The notes beneath the pieces were generated by a model, which ran no database searches, was not told where the DNA came from, and saw nothing but the letters and a program-made list of their open reading frames with translations. Both the position numbers and the translations under genes were made by a program. From positions 15,996,001 through 16,060,000 of the forward strand of contig NC_087092.1 in assembly GCF_963855985.1 (NCBI RefSeq): a DNA stretch of 64,000 nt. Direction: 5' to 3'. This document shows positions 1 to 11,010 of the stretch, one piece after another. Source of the DNA: Ostrinia nubilalis (taxonomy: Eukaryota; Arthropoda; Insecta; Lepidoptera; Crambidae). How positions within the stretch are numbered: position 1 is the first letter of the stretch; each line of letters opens with the position of its first letter.

Positions 1-101
1 GTTTACTCTCCCCGTCGGCGTTGCTCGGGCGCCGGCACAGGCGGTCTATGACGCAGTCCTTCACGACCGTCGTCACTCCTGTCGCGAGCCCGTTAAGGCG
101 A
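1..101 (-). CDS. TPRG1L: TPRG1L-like exon 4 (cut by window edge)
   Basis: After a TCCCTCACGCAG acceptor the exon begins with the base that completes a Pro codon and reads RLNGLATGVTTVVKDCVIDR, then LCRRPSNADGE. The phase matches exon 3. A possible donor (GAGA|GTAAAC) lies at 6-1, so the exon may end at about position 7; otherwise it continues out of the window. Confidence 0.75.
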
Positions 102-3100
102 CTGCGTGAGGGATTTACTACCTATTAGTTTCTTTTCATTTTATTTATTCTACATATTAGAAACTTTTTTAAATTTTCAAATCCACTTGGGTGGCAAAAC
201 CAGTTTTAGAACCACATTTATATTCAGTCAACCAGTTCTATAACAAAACTGGATTATACAACATTCTGAATGATGTTTGTTCATTTGGTGAAAAAGCAAA
301 AGGTATATTGTTATTTCCAAATTGTTCCATCTAGACAATGTTTTAAGGAGAAAATTCAACTCACAATATTCTATTAAAACTTAATAAGGCTAAGTTCAAA
401 AACAAACAACATAAAACAAGAAAACAAAATTACAACAAATAAATGACTTGATTAGAATTTCACAAGGAAGAAAGGTTTAGAATTAGTAATTTATTTTATA
501 TTAGACATGTAAAAACTTACGGCACAAGTGAGGATGGTGGGTACACAAGCTCTCCAATGACTATCGTGTCCAGGTCATCGAGGTAGGTCTTCTTGAAGTC
601 GAGCTGTTTCATCGCTATAAAGTCGTACTTTATAGTCATCACCAGTCTGGATGTGAGGATGACAATCCTCTCCTTTTCGTTGTCCCATAATGTTATCCTA
701 TTAGAAAGAATTGTTTTTTACTATTGCATATCAATTACTCTTAGCTACTTTTCAACTCAGTAATATTAATGGACATGGCGCACAATTTTTGTTGAAGATG
801 CCAAAAAAAACTACAAAAAATTATAATGAATACTGTATGTTTACTTTTTTGATATCTTTAAAAATGACTGAAATATTGAAGCTCAAAGTGCACTCTTCCG
901 CTAGGAGCGATTTTCCGCGCGGATTTTGAAAATGTGACGTAGTAACATGAAAAGCTGCATGTAAGATATTATCTGTGTACAATGGTTAGAATGGTTAGTA
1001 GGGGAGCCGAAGCGGGGAAATCGGGAGATACTAAAGAGTGGCAGACTAACATACAAGGAAATACTTTGTACCTGGTTGAGTACCTCTAAGTATGAATTTT
1101 TGATATAAAACGGCATTAGTTCTTATGCCTCTCACCCAAAAAATACCTCAATTAAGCCCAAATTTGAGACCGCATTCAAACTTTGAGTGACGATGGAAAC
1201 TAGCCTAGATGGAGGATACATGAAATTGAACTTCTGCTTCTTCATTGATAAAGACTTATCATTTACCATACCTTATCATTTTGTATTCCATTTTCAAGTC
1301 ACTTTTTTTTCGCTTACTGTTTAAAAACACAAACGTGGGATTTTTTTAAATCTCAGGTCTTTTGAACGCACATCTGAACGATGTCTGGTTTTAATTTCTT
1401 CAGTTACTCCGTGACCATGGCGCTTGTAACAGTGCCGAAATATTGGAAACTCAAAACTAAGGTACATGGTAGCAATCCCGTCAGTAATAATAATAGGAAA
1501 ATGTCTTGAAAAATAAGTAAATCGTATATTACTTTATGTAACTAATTTTATTATGTATCATACTTATAACTAAACACTTCATTCAGAACTAGAAAACGAT
1601 TCCAAGGATTCCACTTTTCTTCAATAGATGATCTGGAGTTGTGCCCATTCATTATTAAGGGTGCGATATGACAGAACTTATGACCAGACTATGTACATTG
1701 AATAAAATATTTTTCTTTTTATCATCAAGCTTAGCAGTCTAATAAGTTACTATGACACTCGAGTTAATCCACATTCAGCACCATAGCCTCCCCTTCTACA
1801 AGGCCCTCTACAAATGTCAAAACGTCACTTAACCCTTTTAGCACCAGTTCTTTTGTTTTTGAGAAGATGTACCCAAATTTTTATATCAATTAAATTATAG
1901 TCCAGTCGTTTGATACAAATTAACGTGGTTACCTGGAAAGTGTTCCGAGAGTTTTGAAAATTGGTGATTAAAATAGATTTCGCTATGCTCTCTGTTAGTC
2001 TGTTAGTTAAGTGTGATTGCCGCGCTCGTTGCGAAATTGGAAAAATGCTGCCTTAGAGAAGATTTTTGATAGTTACATTCTTTCCTATTTCGTCGTTACA
2101 GCCAAATTACGTCCACTGCTGGACAAAGGCAAGAGGCCTTTGGGTTTTCCATAGGTTTTTCATAATGAATAGTCCTGTAAAATGTATACTTCAGCAACGC
2201 GAATTTCTTTATACTTCAGCATATTTAGGACACCCGGCAGCGTGTCCTGCCATGATCAAAGAAAAAAGAACTCGCAATTTAGCAGGTAGGTACATTAATT
2301 TGACTGTTTCACAACAGCTCTAAATCTATTTAACTTACAGTACATTAAATTTATCACATTTATCAAAGCTTCTAAGCTTGTCTATGTCCCAAAAATTATA
2401 AAATGAAAAAAGTAGTTGTCAAAAACCTTTTTTAAGGCGGATTTTTTTCAATAAGGCGGGCGCGCGCGCGGCTATTAACGAGGTCACAAAATTCGGAAAG
2501 AACATAGCGAAATCTATTTATTCAGCAATTTTCGAAAATTCCGGAAAACTTTCCAAGTAAAATTAACAAATAACTGAACTATTTACTTGTTATTGAGCAG
2601 AGACACAAACTTGGTTATTTTTCCAAAAAATTTATATTTTTTTTAAGGTGCATAAATGTGGCATAATAATGGTTACTTTTTTAGCGCCTAGTTTGAAATG
2701 TGATTGAACGATGACAACTAACATCAGTTGCCAGTTAGGTAAAATTTTATTTTAGTTGGAAAAAGACAAAAAGTGGTAAATGGGTACGTGCGGGGGCTGC
2801 AAAATCATGTTGTGACGTCACGCGCGAATATTGGAAATTTTTGAAAATTTTAAAAGGTCCGTAAACTTCTCGAGGCTCTATCTTCGGTAATACTGGACGG
2901 ATTGAGGTGAAATAAAAACTAGTGTAATGTGTGTGATCTAAACTTTAAATTAAGTCATAATTTAACTTAATATTACAACTTATGCGTGTTGTCCATTGAT
3001 ATTTTGTCTACTCATCTAACAATTCAACCAAGATTTTTGAGTCTTTTGACAATCTAACAAAACAATTTTTTTAAGCACTATAAAAAGATACCTTAATTTA

Positions 3101-3790
3101 AATTTATTACTTACTCTGTTAGTAACCAAGCACCCAGATATTCTCCGTCTTCAGGGAAGAGCAAGCCTGTGATGCATTCTTGTATGGCGTTCTCTACAAC
3201 GCCTCGGCGGAATGTGAAGAAGTCTTTGATGTTCTCTCGATCAAAGGGCACGTCATAACGAGGATATACCGGCTGCGCAGCCTCAGGCTCCGCTGACGCC
3301 GATGCGCCATTCGTTTGCTCTCCTGCTCTAGCATCTTGGCAGAAAAGAAAAAATATAGAAAGTTGGTTTGTGGCTATTAATTGTACCGAAAAAATTCCAC
3401 TATAATTAAGATGTTTGTTTTCAATACTGCTTTTTCATCTACTTTCGGTAATGAACATCAGACGACTCAATAAAATCTAGCCGTTAATTAGCGAGTAATT
3501 GAGAGATAAGGGAAAGCCCAATTAATTTTCACGATGTGATGACGTCGAATTTTGTTTTGAAATAATATCTTATATTTATTATTACCTGCAAAAGATGACG
3601 TAGATGAAGATAGGGAGTCCGCACCTGATAATACTGAACTTGGGTTTGCGTTGGATTTCGCCCTGGTGCTGCTAGAATCATCCGTGGGATTGTTTTGAAC
3701 GCGGCCCGTGGTGTCCGGCGCAATATTGTCTGTAGTCAACTGCAGAGTGCCCCCACGAAATTCCAAATCGTCATCCAATAACTCACTCAT
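1..3790 (-). CDS. TPRG1L: TPRG1L-like (hSac2 domain) protein, 3' end outside window
   Basis: Gene-level entry. Four coding exons on the minus strand (3790-3586, 3334-3115, 697-521, 101-1) join in frame through GT-AG introns of phase 1, 2 and 2 and give at least 234 residues. The vertebrate relative is about 270 residues long, so only the C-terminal part is missing. The first 68 residues are acidic and Ser/Thr-rich and look disordered. The conserved core begins in exon 2 (FFTFRRGVVENAIQEC, then LLTE across the exon 2/3 junction) and continues with WDNEKERIVILTS and YDFIAMKQLDF, the pattern of the hSac2 domain of tumour protein p63-regulated gene 1-like proteins. No signal peptide or membrane segment is visible, so a cytoplasmic protein is expected. 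The vertebrate protein is a presynaptic vesicle-associated protein; the insect role is not known to me. The start Met at 3790 is the first in the exon, and upstream sequence is AT-rich non-coding. Family assignment is from remembered similarity, not a search. Confidence 0.85.
521..697 (-). CDS. TPRG1L: TPRG1L-like exon 3
   Basis: 177 bases between a TTTCTAATAG acceptor and a GTGCC|GTAAGT donor. It encodes ITLWDNEKERIVILTSRLVM, TIKYDFIAMKQLDFKK and a segment ending DTIVIGELVYPPSSLVP. The WDNEKERIV and KYDFI blocks are the clearest family signatures in this gene. Confidence 0.88.
698..3114. repeat. TPRG1L-like intron 3 region with decayed foldback and RTE fragment
   Basis: No exon is visible in this 2.4 kb intron. 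It holds an imperfect inverted pair (about 1935-2010 and 2495-2570, both with ATAGATTTCGCTATG), which suggests an old foldback element of roughly 640 bases. Between the arms, about 2095-2170 reads on the minus strand like the 3' end of an RTE-type non-LTR element (the word GTCCACTGCTGGACAAAGGC on the plus strand). Confidence 0.45.
3115..3334 (-). CDS. TPRG1L: TPRG1L-like exon 2
   Basis: 220 bases between a CCAAG acceptor and an AGA|GTAAGT donor. It encodes DARAGEQTNG..., then the start of the hSac2 core (DVPFDRENIKDFFTFRRGVV, followed by ENAIQECITGLLFPEDGEY and GAWLLTE). It enters with two bases of an Asp codon and leaves with GA of a Glu codon that exon 3 completes. Confidence 0.88.
3586..3790 (-). 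CDS. TPRG1L: TPRG1L-like exon 1 (start codon)
   Basis: The exon starts with ATG (MSELLDDDLEFRGG...) and ends at a TTGCAG|GTAATA donor. It is 205 bases long and leaves one base (G) that completes an Asp codon with exon 2. The encoded segment is acidic at the start and then rich in Ser, Thr and Asn, typical of a disordered N-terminus. Confidence 0.8.
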
Positions 3791-3799
3791 TCTGTTTTC

Positions 3800-4525
3800 T
3801 AAAATGTCGAGTATTTATTTATCGTTACACTATTTTTCTATTATTTTATCACTTTGCGTAAATAATCGACCGCTTTTCGGCTGATAAGAATAACGTCAAT
3901 GTCATTAGCGTTTTGTTCTCTAGCGCTTTATTTCAATAAAGCGATTGAAATAAAGCGTAAGAAGACTGCTACTTGTGTATGAAAGTAATATTAATATTAT
4001 TAATAACAATCAAAAATATTTACTTTATCATTATTTTTTCTATATTATTTAGTTTTGATCGAAGTAAGATTTCACTCATTTTTTCTGGGTAAATAGTAGC
4101 GAACAAAACGCTACCTTATTGACTGGTCTGTCTGGCGGGAAACAGCAAAGTTTTTCAAAAGTTTTTTTAAGTTTTTTTACATAGGCTGTATACAGTATTC
4201 CAACTCGGCCATATTTTTGAAATAAATGTCAACAGCCGCGCGGTACGTCACCGTATGACAACATGCGATAGGGCTGCCTACTTGCAGACCCTATTTTCAT
4301 TACATCTGCCTACTTTGTATTGTGAATGTATTTTGTGATTGTAATTTTTATTTTATTTTGACAAACAAAATACTTTGTGAATGAAATAGGATAAAAATTG
4401 ATGTTGTTTTGTGATTAGTAGATTTAATTGAAAAAATTTAATTGTGTTAATATTTAGTAACAAATCTTATAAATTTACGACCGTAAAATGTATGCGTCTC
4501 GAGCGTACAAAATGCTTGATTATTA
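3800..4525. other. Upstream of the TPRG1L-like gene; nothing coding seen
   Basis: AT-rich sequence directly upstream of the minus-strand start codon, so the promoter should lie at its left end. I see no clear TATA box or initiator at a convincing position. A short hairpin-like stretch (CGCTTTATTTCAATAAAGCG, 3924-3943) is present. Confidence 0.3.
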
Positions 4526-4784
4526 TACAGGGTGTTAGGTAAATGGGTTTATAAGCCGACACTAGCCCATGGTATAGAAATGGTATGGTGAAGTCAGAAA
4601 ATTGATATTATCATTTTAATCATTTTAATTTTTATACAAATCTGATTTTATAAATGTTGATTTGTATGAAAATTAAAAAAAAAATTATGATATCACTGAC
4701 TTCACCATATCTACCATTTATATGCATAGGTATGTTAACAATGGTCTACTGTCGGCTTATAAACCTATTTACCTAACACCCTGT
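4526..4784. mobile_element. MITE with ACAGGGTGTTAGGTAAAT ends
   Basis: Inverted termini of about 35 bases (ACAGGGTGTTAGGTAAATGG at the left, its complement ending CACCCTGT at the right) enclose an AT-rich 259-base body whose halves also pair. No transposase. A clean target duplication is not visible. Small ACAGGGTG-ended inverted-repeat elements are common in insect genomes. Confidence 0.7.
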
Positions 4785-7507
4785 TACTTGTAATTATTTT
4801 TTATAAAAATAGAGCGCTTTCTGTCAGCCAAGTCAAGTCAAAAAAACAGTGGAGTGGGGATGAATTATGAATGAATATATTTTTTTGACTTGACTCGGCT
4901 AATTTCCGCATAGTGTAAAAGCAGCATAAAAACAACACATCGTCCGTTTATCGGCCATTCTCAGATGAGCTAGTTTTTACGTGTCCGGGCTGTTAAATCG
5001 TTAAAAATGACAGATTAGAGACATGCAAGTATTTTTATATGTTACTTAACAGCCCCATCCAGTTGTGCATTAAATCATAGGCCTCTATTTTAAGTATTTG
5101 TGACTTAATTAATTTCATGAACCTCTGTTCTCTAATTACCGTTACGCGTCCGCACACCGACTTAATGTTAAAACTTGGCTGTAATTTTTATGTCGTATAG
5201 ATTTGGTTTACTCCATTCAACATTTTAAAGAGTATAAAAGATTGTCTTACGCATAGCAAAATATCTATTCAATAGAACCATTCTGTAAATAATTAGAATT
5301 AAAAAACTGCTTGTCCGAGCGAAAGTCCTAATTCCCGTGACGTTTTCTGTTTTTGGGCACACAAGCCTAAATAATAATATTTGACACATCATTTACGCGC
5401 GCGGCGCGAGCCCTTAGTTAGTTCTAAGACCTGTTAGCAAGTAGACGTCTATTGCGTTGGCGTACCTTCGATAAATTGCGTAAGAGTATAATTACCATAT
5501 CTTTGGTTTTCAATTTTTCTATTTACCATGTCCTTATTTTTATACCCGATTTTTGAAGGTAGATCCACGTTGTTAATTTAAATAGATTCAGTACTTTGGC
5601 CTTCATACGTTGTAGTAAGACAGTATTTGCATACGCTGAAGAGTTTGGAAATTTTGAAGAAAAACTATCGTTTAATAATTTCCATGTACTAATTACCGTA
5701 TATTTATAATCACCGTTGTATGAAATTATTACCTACAAATTGCACTCACGATTGAATAAGTATGATGATAAAATATGAAATATATCTAGACTTTCGCATA
5801 ACAACTGTACGGACTTTTCTTCCAATCTGACAATCAAAATTTTAAAAAACTTTCGTTAGAGTAACCTCGAAATAGATTCGAATTCATGACGAATGTTCAG
5901 CTTCAGTTGCTGCATGGTTGTTGGATTTAAGAGTATATTTTAACCCCTAATGTGACCCCACAAAAAGAAGTTACCTGGAGTGAAATCGGGGCTTTCTGAT
6001 GGCCAGGAGATGTCACCCCTGCATGAAACATGTCACGTACCAGATATTAATTTTTACTATTAGTATAATTGATAAATTAACATCTTAAATCATTAATTAA
6101 TTCTAATATAATACCATTAACATCTATCCATAATACCTTTGCCCTAAGAAGATGAGATTTTCCAACAGTAACATTTACCTGGCGTGATCACATTAAGAAC
6201 AAAAGAGAACCAATCAACAGACAATGGGACTTTTCAAGGCAAGAGTGTATAGGCACTTTGTACCATCCTAAACTGCATCCTACCTGCTTTGTTATGCATA
6301 GAAAAAACTTCGTGATATGCAATGGGTACTGGACAGAAGAAGCTTGGAGAACAAACTATATACAAATGGATCCTAAAACCCATGTAGACATGGCATCGAC
6401 TTAGCCTCGCAAATGTAGAAATGCTTTAACGTTTTCAAAATAAAGTTTTAAAAATCTTGAGCTGTGCACCTTGGTTTACAAAGTCCACTGAAGTGATACC
6501 AAACGTCAAAGAGGGTGTGGAAAATCCTGTAAAGCTTACAACCAAAGACTAGACCTTCATGCAATCTATTTGCTGCATCCCTTCTAAATTCTAAGAATTC
6601 TGCATTTAGGCTCAGGAGAAAGCGAATAGCATCAATCTGAAAACTTATTGTAAAAGAATCGAGGTGACAAATCATGGGATATGATGAGCTGGAACTGTCA
6701 TTATTACAAATTCAATTTAATCTGATAATGGGTGATGGCTTATCGCAGATAGATTAAAAAGAGGAAAAATCACTTAAATCATTAATTAATTTTTCGGTAT
6801 ATGCATATCCGAAAAATCAAATTTGTGAGATCTCCTGATCCATTATCTGTACGTTAAATCGTTTGTACCACATTGAAATCAAATAAATGATGATTAAGAT
6901 TCTGATGAAATGTGACACGTAGCCCCTTCTGGCCGAAACTAAGTGTTCCTGTTATAGCATTGCAGATGCTCGATTATTGCAGTATACTGAAAATATCTTG
7001 ATACAATAAATAATAGAAATGAGTGTTTTCCTTTTTTCAAAGGGTTATTAAGTGTACCTACAGCGTTTTTTATGACGCTATATATTTATATACAAATTTA
7101 TCAATGCAAGATATTGTTTTCTTGCTATTTTACATATTTTTTCTAATTACCGTTAGATTAAGTATTAGCCTTATCTAATTACCGTGACCATAAAATTTTT
7201 GGGTCTCATTTACGAGAAAACCGCTTGGAATAATTTGACGCCTTAACGATTGTTAAATTCGTACTTTTCATGTGTTTCATATTTAAATGCGTTTAAGTCA
7301 ATTAAGCCAAATTTCAAAAATGATATGGTAATTAGGCTGAGAACGCCTAATCGTGAGAATGACCGTTATTACTGTGACACATTCGCGACACCCCCGACTT
7401 TTGCATGTCGAGCGCATACCGAGATTCGAATTTCGAAGGAAGCTCGCGTTTCGTCCGTTTATATGAAGTTACAATACTGTATGATAGTATTACCGTGGTA
7501 TTTTCTA
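4785..7507. repeat. AT-rich stretch with repeated CTAATTACCGT words
   Basis: No gene seen. The word CTAATTACCGT occurs at 5132, 5689, 7143 and 7175, with variants at 5327 (CCTAATTCCCGT), 5488 and 7326 (reverse). Such clustering suggests the interior of an unidentified transposon, but no terminal inverted repeat was found. Confidence 0.35.
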
Positions 7508-10003
7508 AATGCATATGGGCATTTCTACTGTACGGTGTATTTTTTCTCAATTCGGTGCTAAAATTTATATTTAGTTTTTTAAGTAGTTTCAATACAAAAA
7601 AATAAATGTTACTCCATTCTGAATGTAAAAATAGCATTGTCACTAAATATTGTGAAGTGGTTTATGAGAAATGTTAAGCATCGAATTGAGAGAGCACCGA
7701 ATTGAGAAAATGAATCACGGAATTGAGAACTGAATCTCCAAATATAAAAATCGCTCCGCAAACTTAGAATTGATGACATTATGAAGAAATACCTAATGTA
7801 TTTCAATAATTAATATAATAAATACTTAAAACGTTTTGATATCTGATTGCTGGTCTATTAGTTAGATGGTTCATTTTAGGTTTATGTGTCTGAAATATCA
7901 ATGGAATAAAACAAAAATCCTAATCAATATGTTTAATTTTTTAATAAGGAACTATAATAAATTCTTAATTTTTATAAATTATTTTAATTTTATTTAAATA
8001 AAACAAATAAATACATAACACAGGGTCTCTTTGTTTATTTATTCTTAACCTTAAACATAAAACAAATATTGCAAAACCCAAGAGCTAGATTGACCTGACA
8101 CTATACCGAAGATATTATATCGGACGTCAGTTTGTACACGAATAAAATGGCACTCAAATAGCTGAAATACAACAAGGCACCAGGTGTTACAGCATTATAG
8201 CTGAGCTTCGCCGGTACTAAAGGCTCTACAGAAGCAGTTCAATTCCGTCATTCTCGAAAAAAAAACGCCTCCGGCATGGCACAGAAGTGTGGTGATAGCA
8301 TTATAGACTCATCTCACTTATGAGGCGTGTTTACAAGCTGTTTTCGAGAGTCCTTACCAGTCTTCCGAACAAGCTTGTTTCCGAAAAGGCTTTAGTATTA
8401 TGGTACACACACAGGTACGGTACGGCAGATTATACAGAAGACCAAGGAGTCGCGATATCGGGGATGATATCGGAGTCATGGCCTCCGTAGAGCCTTTCAA
8501 CAAGTGGGCCTCAAAATGAACATGGACAAGACAAAAATCATGTCAAATGTCCGTGTTGCACCCACTCCTCTGAAGGTTGGAGACTACACTCGAAGTTGTT
8601 GACAATTGTGTATACCTGGGACAAGAGTCCAGATAGTTTCAACTCAGCTAAGGATCGATCGGGAAGCTTCGCTATTACGTCTGAAATACCGCAGCGTCTT
8701 AAGACAAAAGTCTTCTACCAGTGTGTGTTGCCAGTGATGGTGTATGGATGTGAAACTTGGTCGCTTACTATGAGCCTAATAAGAATCAGAAATGTGAATA
8801 TCGGCAAGAGAACCAAAGTGACCGGCATAGCCCGTAAAATTGCATAAATCAAGTAGCAGTGGGCGGGGCACATAGCTCGTACAGATAATGTCTGTTGGGA
8901 CTGAAAATTTGTCGAGTGGAAACCACGGACCAGTGAGCAGGCCCCCACTAGGTAGACCGACGATCTGGTGAAGGCCGAGGGAAGAACCTGGAAGAATTAT
9001 TTTAATAAAATAGCAATAGCAGTGTATTTTTTTTAATGAAACCTCAAAAAATGAGTTTTATTGTCTTCTGTCCAATGACTAGTACGGTCCAATGATTGGT
9101 AGTTCACCCTATTATTATGCTCTATTGGTTTCATTATTATTTTAAGTTACACAAACAATTTATAGCACAATAAAAGTATCTATTTTCATTTAATATCAAT
9201 TCGGTGTACGTGTTTTCTCAATTCGATGCCCCATATTCCGCGGAATTGAGATCCACGGAATTGAGGAAAAATCACATTTCATCAAATTCCTCGAAAATAT
9301 TATAAATTACAACGATTTCTACCAAACGTAATGGCAGATATCAGTTAAATACTTAATTAATTCAGCAGTAATCTCATTAAATACTTCATGAACATTATTA
9401 ATATCGCACACCGGTTTGAGAAATGACCAGTGACCAAAAATTCTGAGTGATTTCAAACCTCTGAAAAATGCTCCTTAAAGCGACTGATCCCTCTTTTATA
9501 CTGCTCGACCACTCGAGTGTAACTGCTAGTTTATGGGAATCAGGCGTGGGTGTTCGTATTGTGCGTTGCTAGTGATATAGGAGCACAAAAGTAAAAATCA
9601 CGGAATTGAGGCACACACGTCGGACAAAATTTAAATGTGTTACTGTATTAAAACCCAAGGACTTGCAATAAAGAAACTAATTTATATAGCTTTATTAACT
9701 ATCCCTTGTTCTGTGAATGTGGGTTTCATAATGGGGAAGTTATTATTTAAAAAGTTGTGAAGCAAAAACGAGTAAATTCTGGAAACCGGACACTCCATTT
9801 TAGGCCAAATTTCGCCCGTTTTTGAACTTTCGGATTTTTTCAAGGCGAGATGTAAAACCTGGCGGTCTTCTAAATATGCTCTCCATCAAGTCAAGAGTCC
9901 TATAAATACGTGTGATTTTTTTCAAGTCCGTACTTCAATTTTAAAGGTACTTTTTTCGCCCCAGTAGGTCGATCGGTCGTCCCCGTAGAAATGCCCATAT
10001 AAT
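7508..10003. mobile_element. 2.5 kb element with ATGGGCATTTCTAC ends and CGGAATTGAG words
   Basis: The sequence ATATGGGCATTTCTAC at the left recurs inverted at the right end (GTAGAAATGCCCATAT). The flanks are AATGC and AATGT, possibly an imperfect target duplication. Inside, the decamer CGGAATTGAG or its complement (up to one mismatch) occurs about nine times (for example 7546, 7681, 7697, 7718, 9217, 9241, 9256, 9601). The middle is occupied by a decayed RTE-type reverse transcriptase. Superfamily unknown. Confidence 0.5.
8140..8990 (+). pseudogene. Decayed RTE-type non-LTR reverse transcriptase fragment
   Basis: Conceptual translation across stops and frameshifts gives phrases of lepidopteran endonuclease-reverse transcriptases: KYNKAPGV near 8170, PPAWHRSVVIAL near 8265, SSEQACFRKGFS near 8360, MDKTKIMS near 8522, EVVDNCVYLGQE near 8590 and KTKVFYQCVLPVMVYGCETW near 8705, followed by WSLTM. 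This is the part from mid-palm to thumb of the reverse transcriptase. Many in-frame stops show that it is dead. It lies inside the 7508-10003 element, so it is either a nested insertion or captured sequence. Confidence 0.75.
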
Positions 10004-10613
10004 GTAATAACTTATTGTCACAATTAGGTATATTAATATTGTTACTACATATGAAAGTAAGTAAGCAGTTATGTAAGTATGTATATTGAAATAAAACACA
10101 AGACTTCTTTTATTTTTATTTATTTTTACAAATATTAATTCTAAAACATTCTTTAAAAATCTTATGGAAAAATAAACTCATTGTAGTTTATCTGGCACGT
10201 TTATTTATTTTATGGCAAATAATAATTTCAAAATTCCTTAATACCAATAAGACGACATTTATTTGAAGTGATAAATACTTTGAACAACTGTATTTAACTC
10301 CAAGAAAATGTCATGTTTTTACATAATTATTTATTTATTTTACACAATTCACTATTAACTACACTATACAATCTAAAATATTCTACAACTGTACAAAGAG
10401 TTCAAAGAACAGATTTTTCAGGAAACTGTAATACAAAATAATATTGCTGGAATTGTTCATTTTTTTTACCGTAATGTATTGAACTGTAACAATACAATAA
10501 CTACTTAAACGAAGGTAAACAAAATGTTTGATCCATTTTACCTAACGGTAGGTTCTTACAAAAAATATTTTTAAGACAAGTTATGAAAAAAATGCTAATG
10601 TTCGAAGAACCAC

Positions 10614-10619
10614 TTTATT
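10614..10619 (-). terminator. Possible polyadenylation signal of the AA15 gene
   Basis: The first AATAAA on the minus strand, about 275 bases past the TGA at 10893. Placement is reasonable for a short 3' untranslated region, but further AATAAA words lie downstream and nothing else fixes the cleavage site. Confidence 0.3.
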
Positions 10620-10892
10620 TTATCAATATCTTTTAAGGGAATATGTTTTTGACTTGGCTGCACATTTGGATTCAATTCAACCAAAAATTTAAATTGTACT
10701 TATGAATCTATATAAAAACAAGAATGATAATGGAGGTTTTCTCATCAAAAACCTTTTTTATGTGAATCTCTATGAAGAAAATTCTTGGGATTTCGACGTC
10801 TTTCCAAAGTACTTAAGTTTTAGATACGCTCTCATCGTCGTTTTAGAAGAGCCTAATGTTTTCGCTGTGCAGCCACGTGACGTAGACCAGGA

Positions 10893-11010
10893 TCAGTAGC
10901 AGCGACACCTGTTCTTGGGGCAGTGCGGCGGGTACACGATGCACTGGTCCATGCAGTACACGTCCGCGCCGTCGCGGCCCTCGATCTCGCCCACGGCTTC
11001 GCACACTTGT
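10893..11010 (-). CDS. AA15 gene exon 8 (second six-Cys repeat, stop)
   Basis: 118 bases after an AATTCCCAG acceptor, ending at TGA (10895-10893). It encodes QVCEAVGEIEGRDGADVYCM, then DQCIVYPPHCPKNRCRCY and stop. Cysteine spacing is the same as in exon 7, which points to an exon duplication. Confidence 0.93.
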
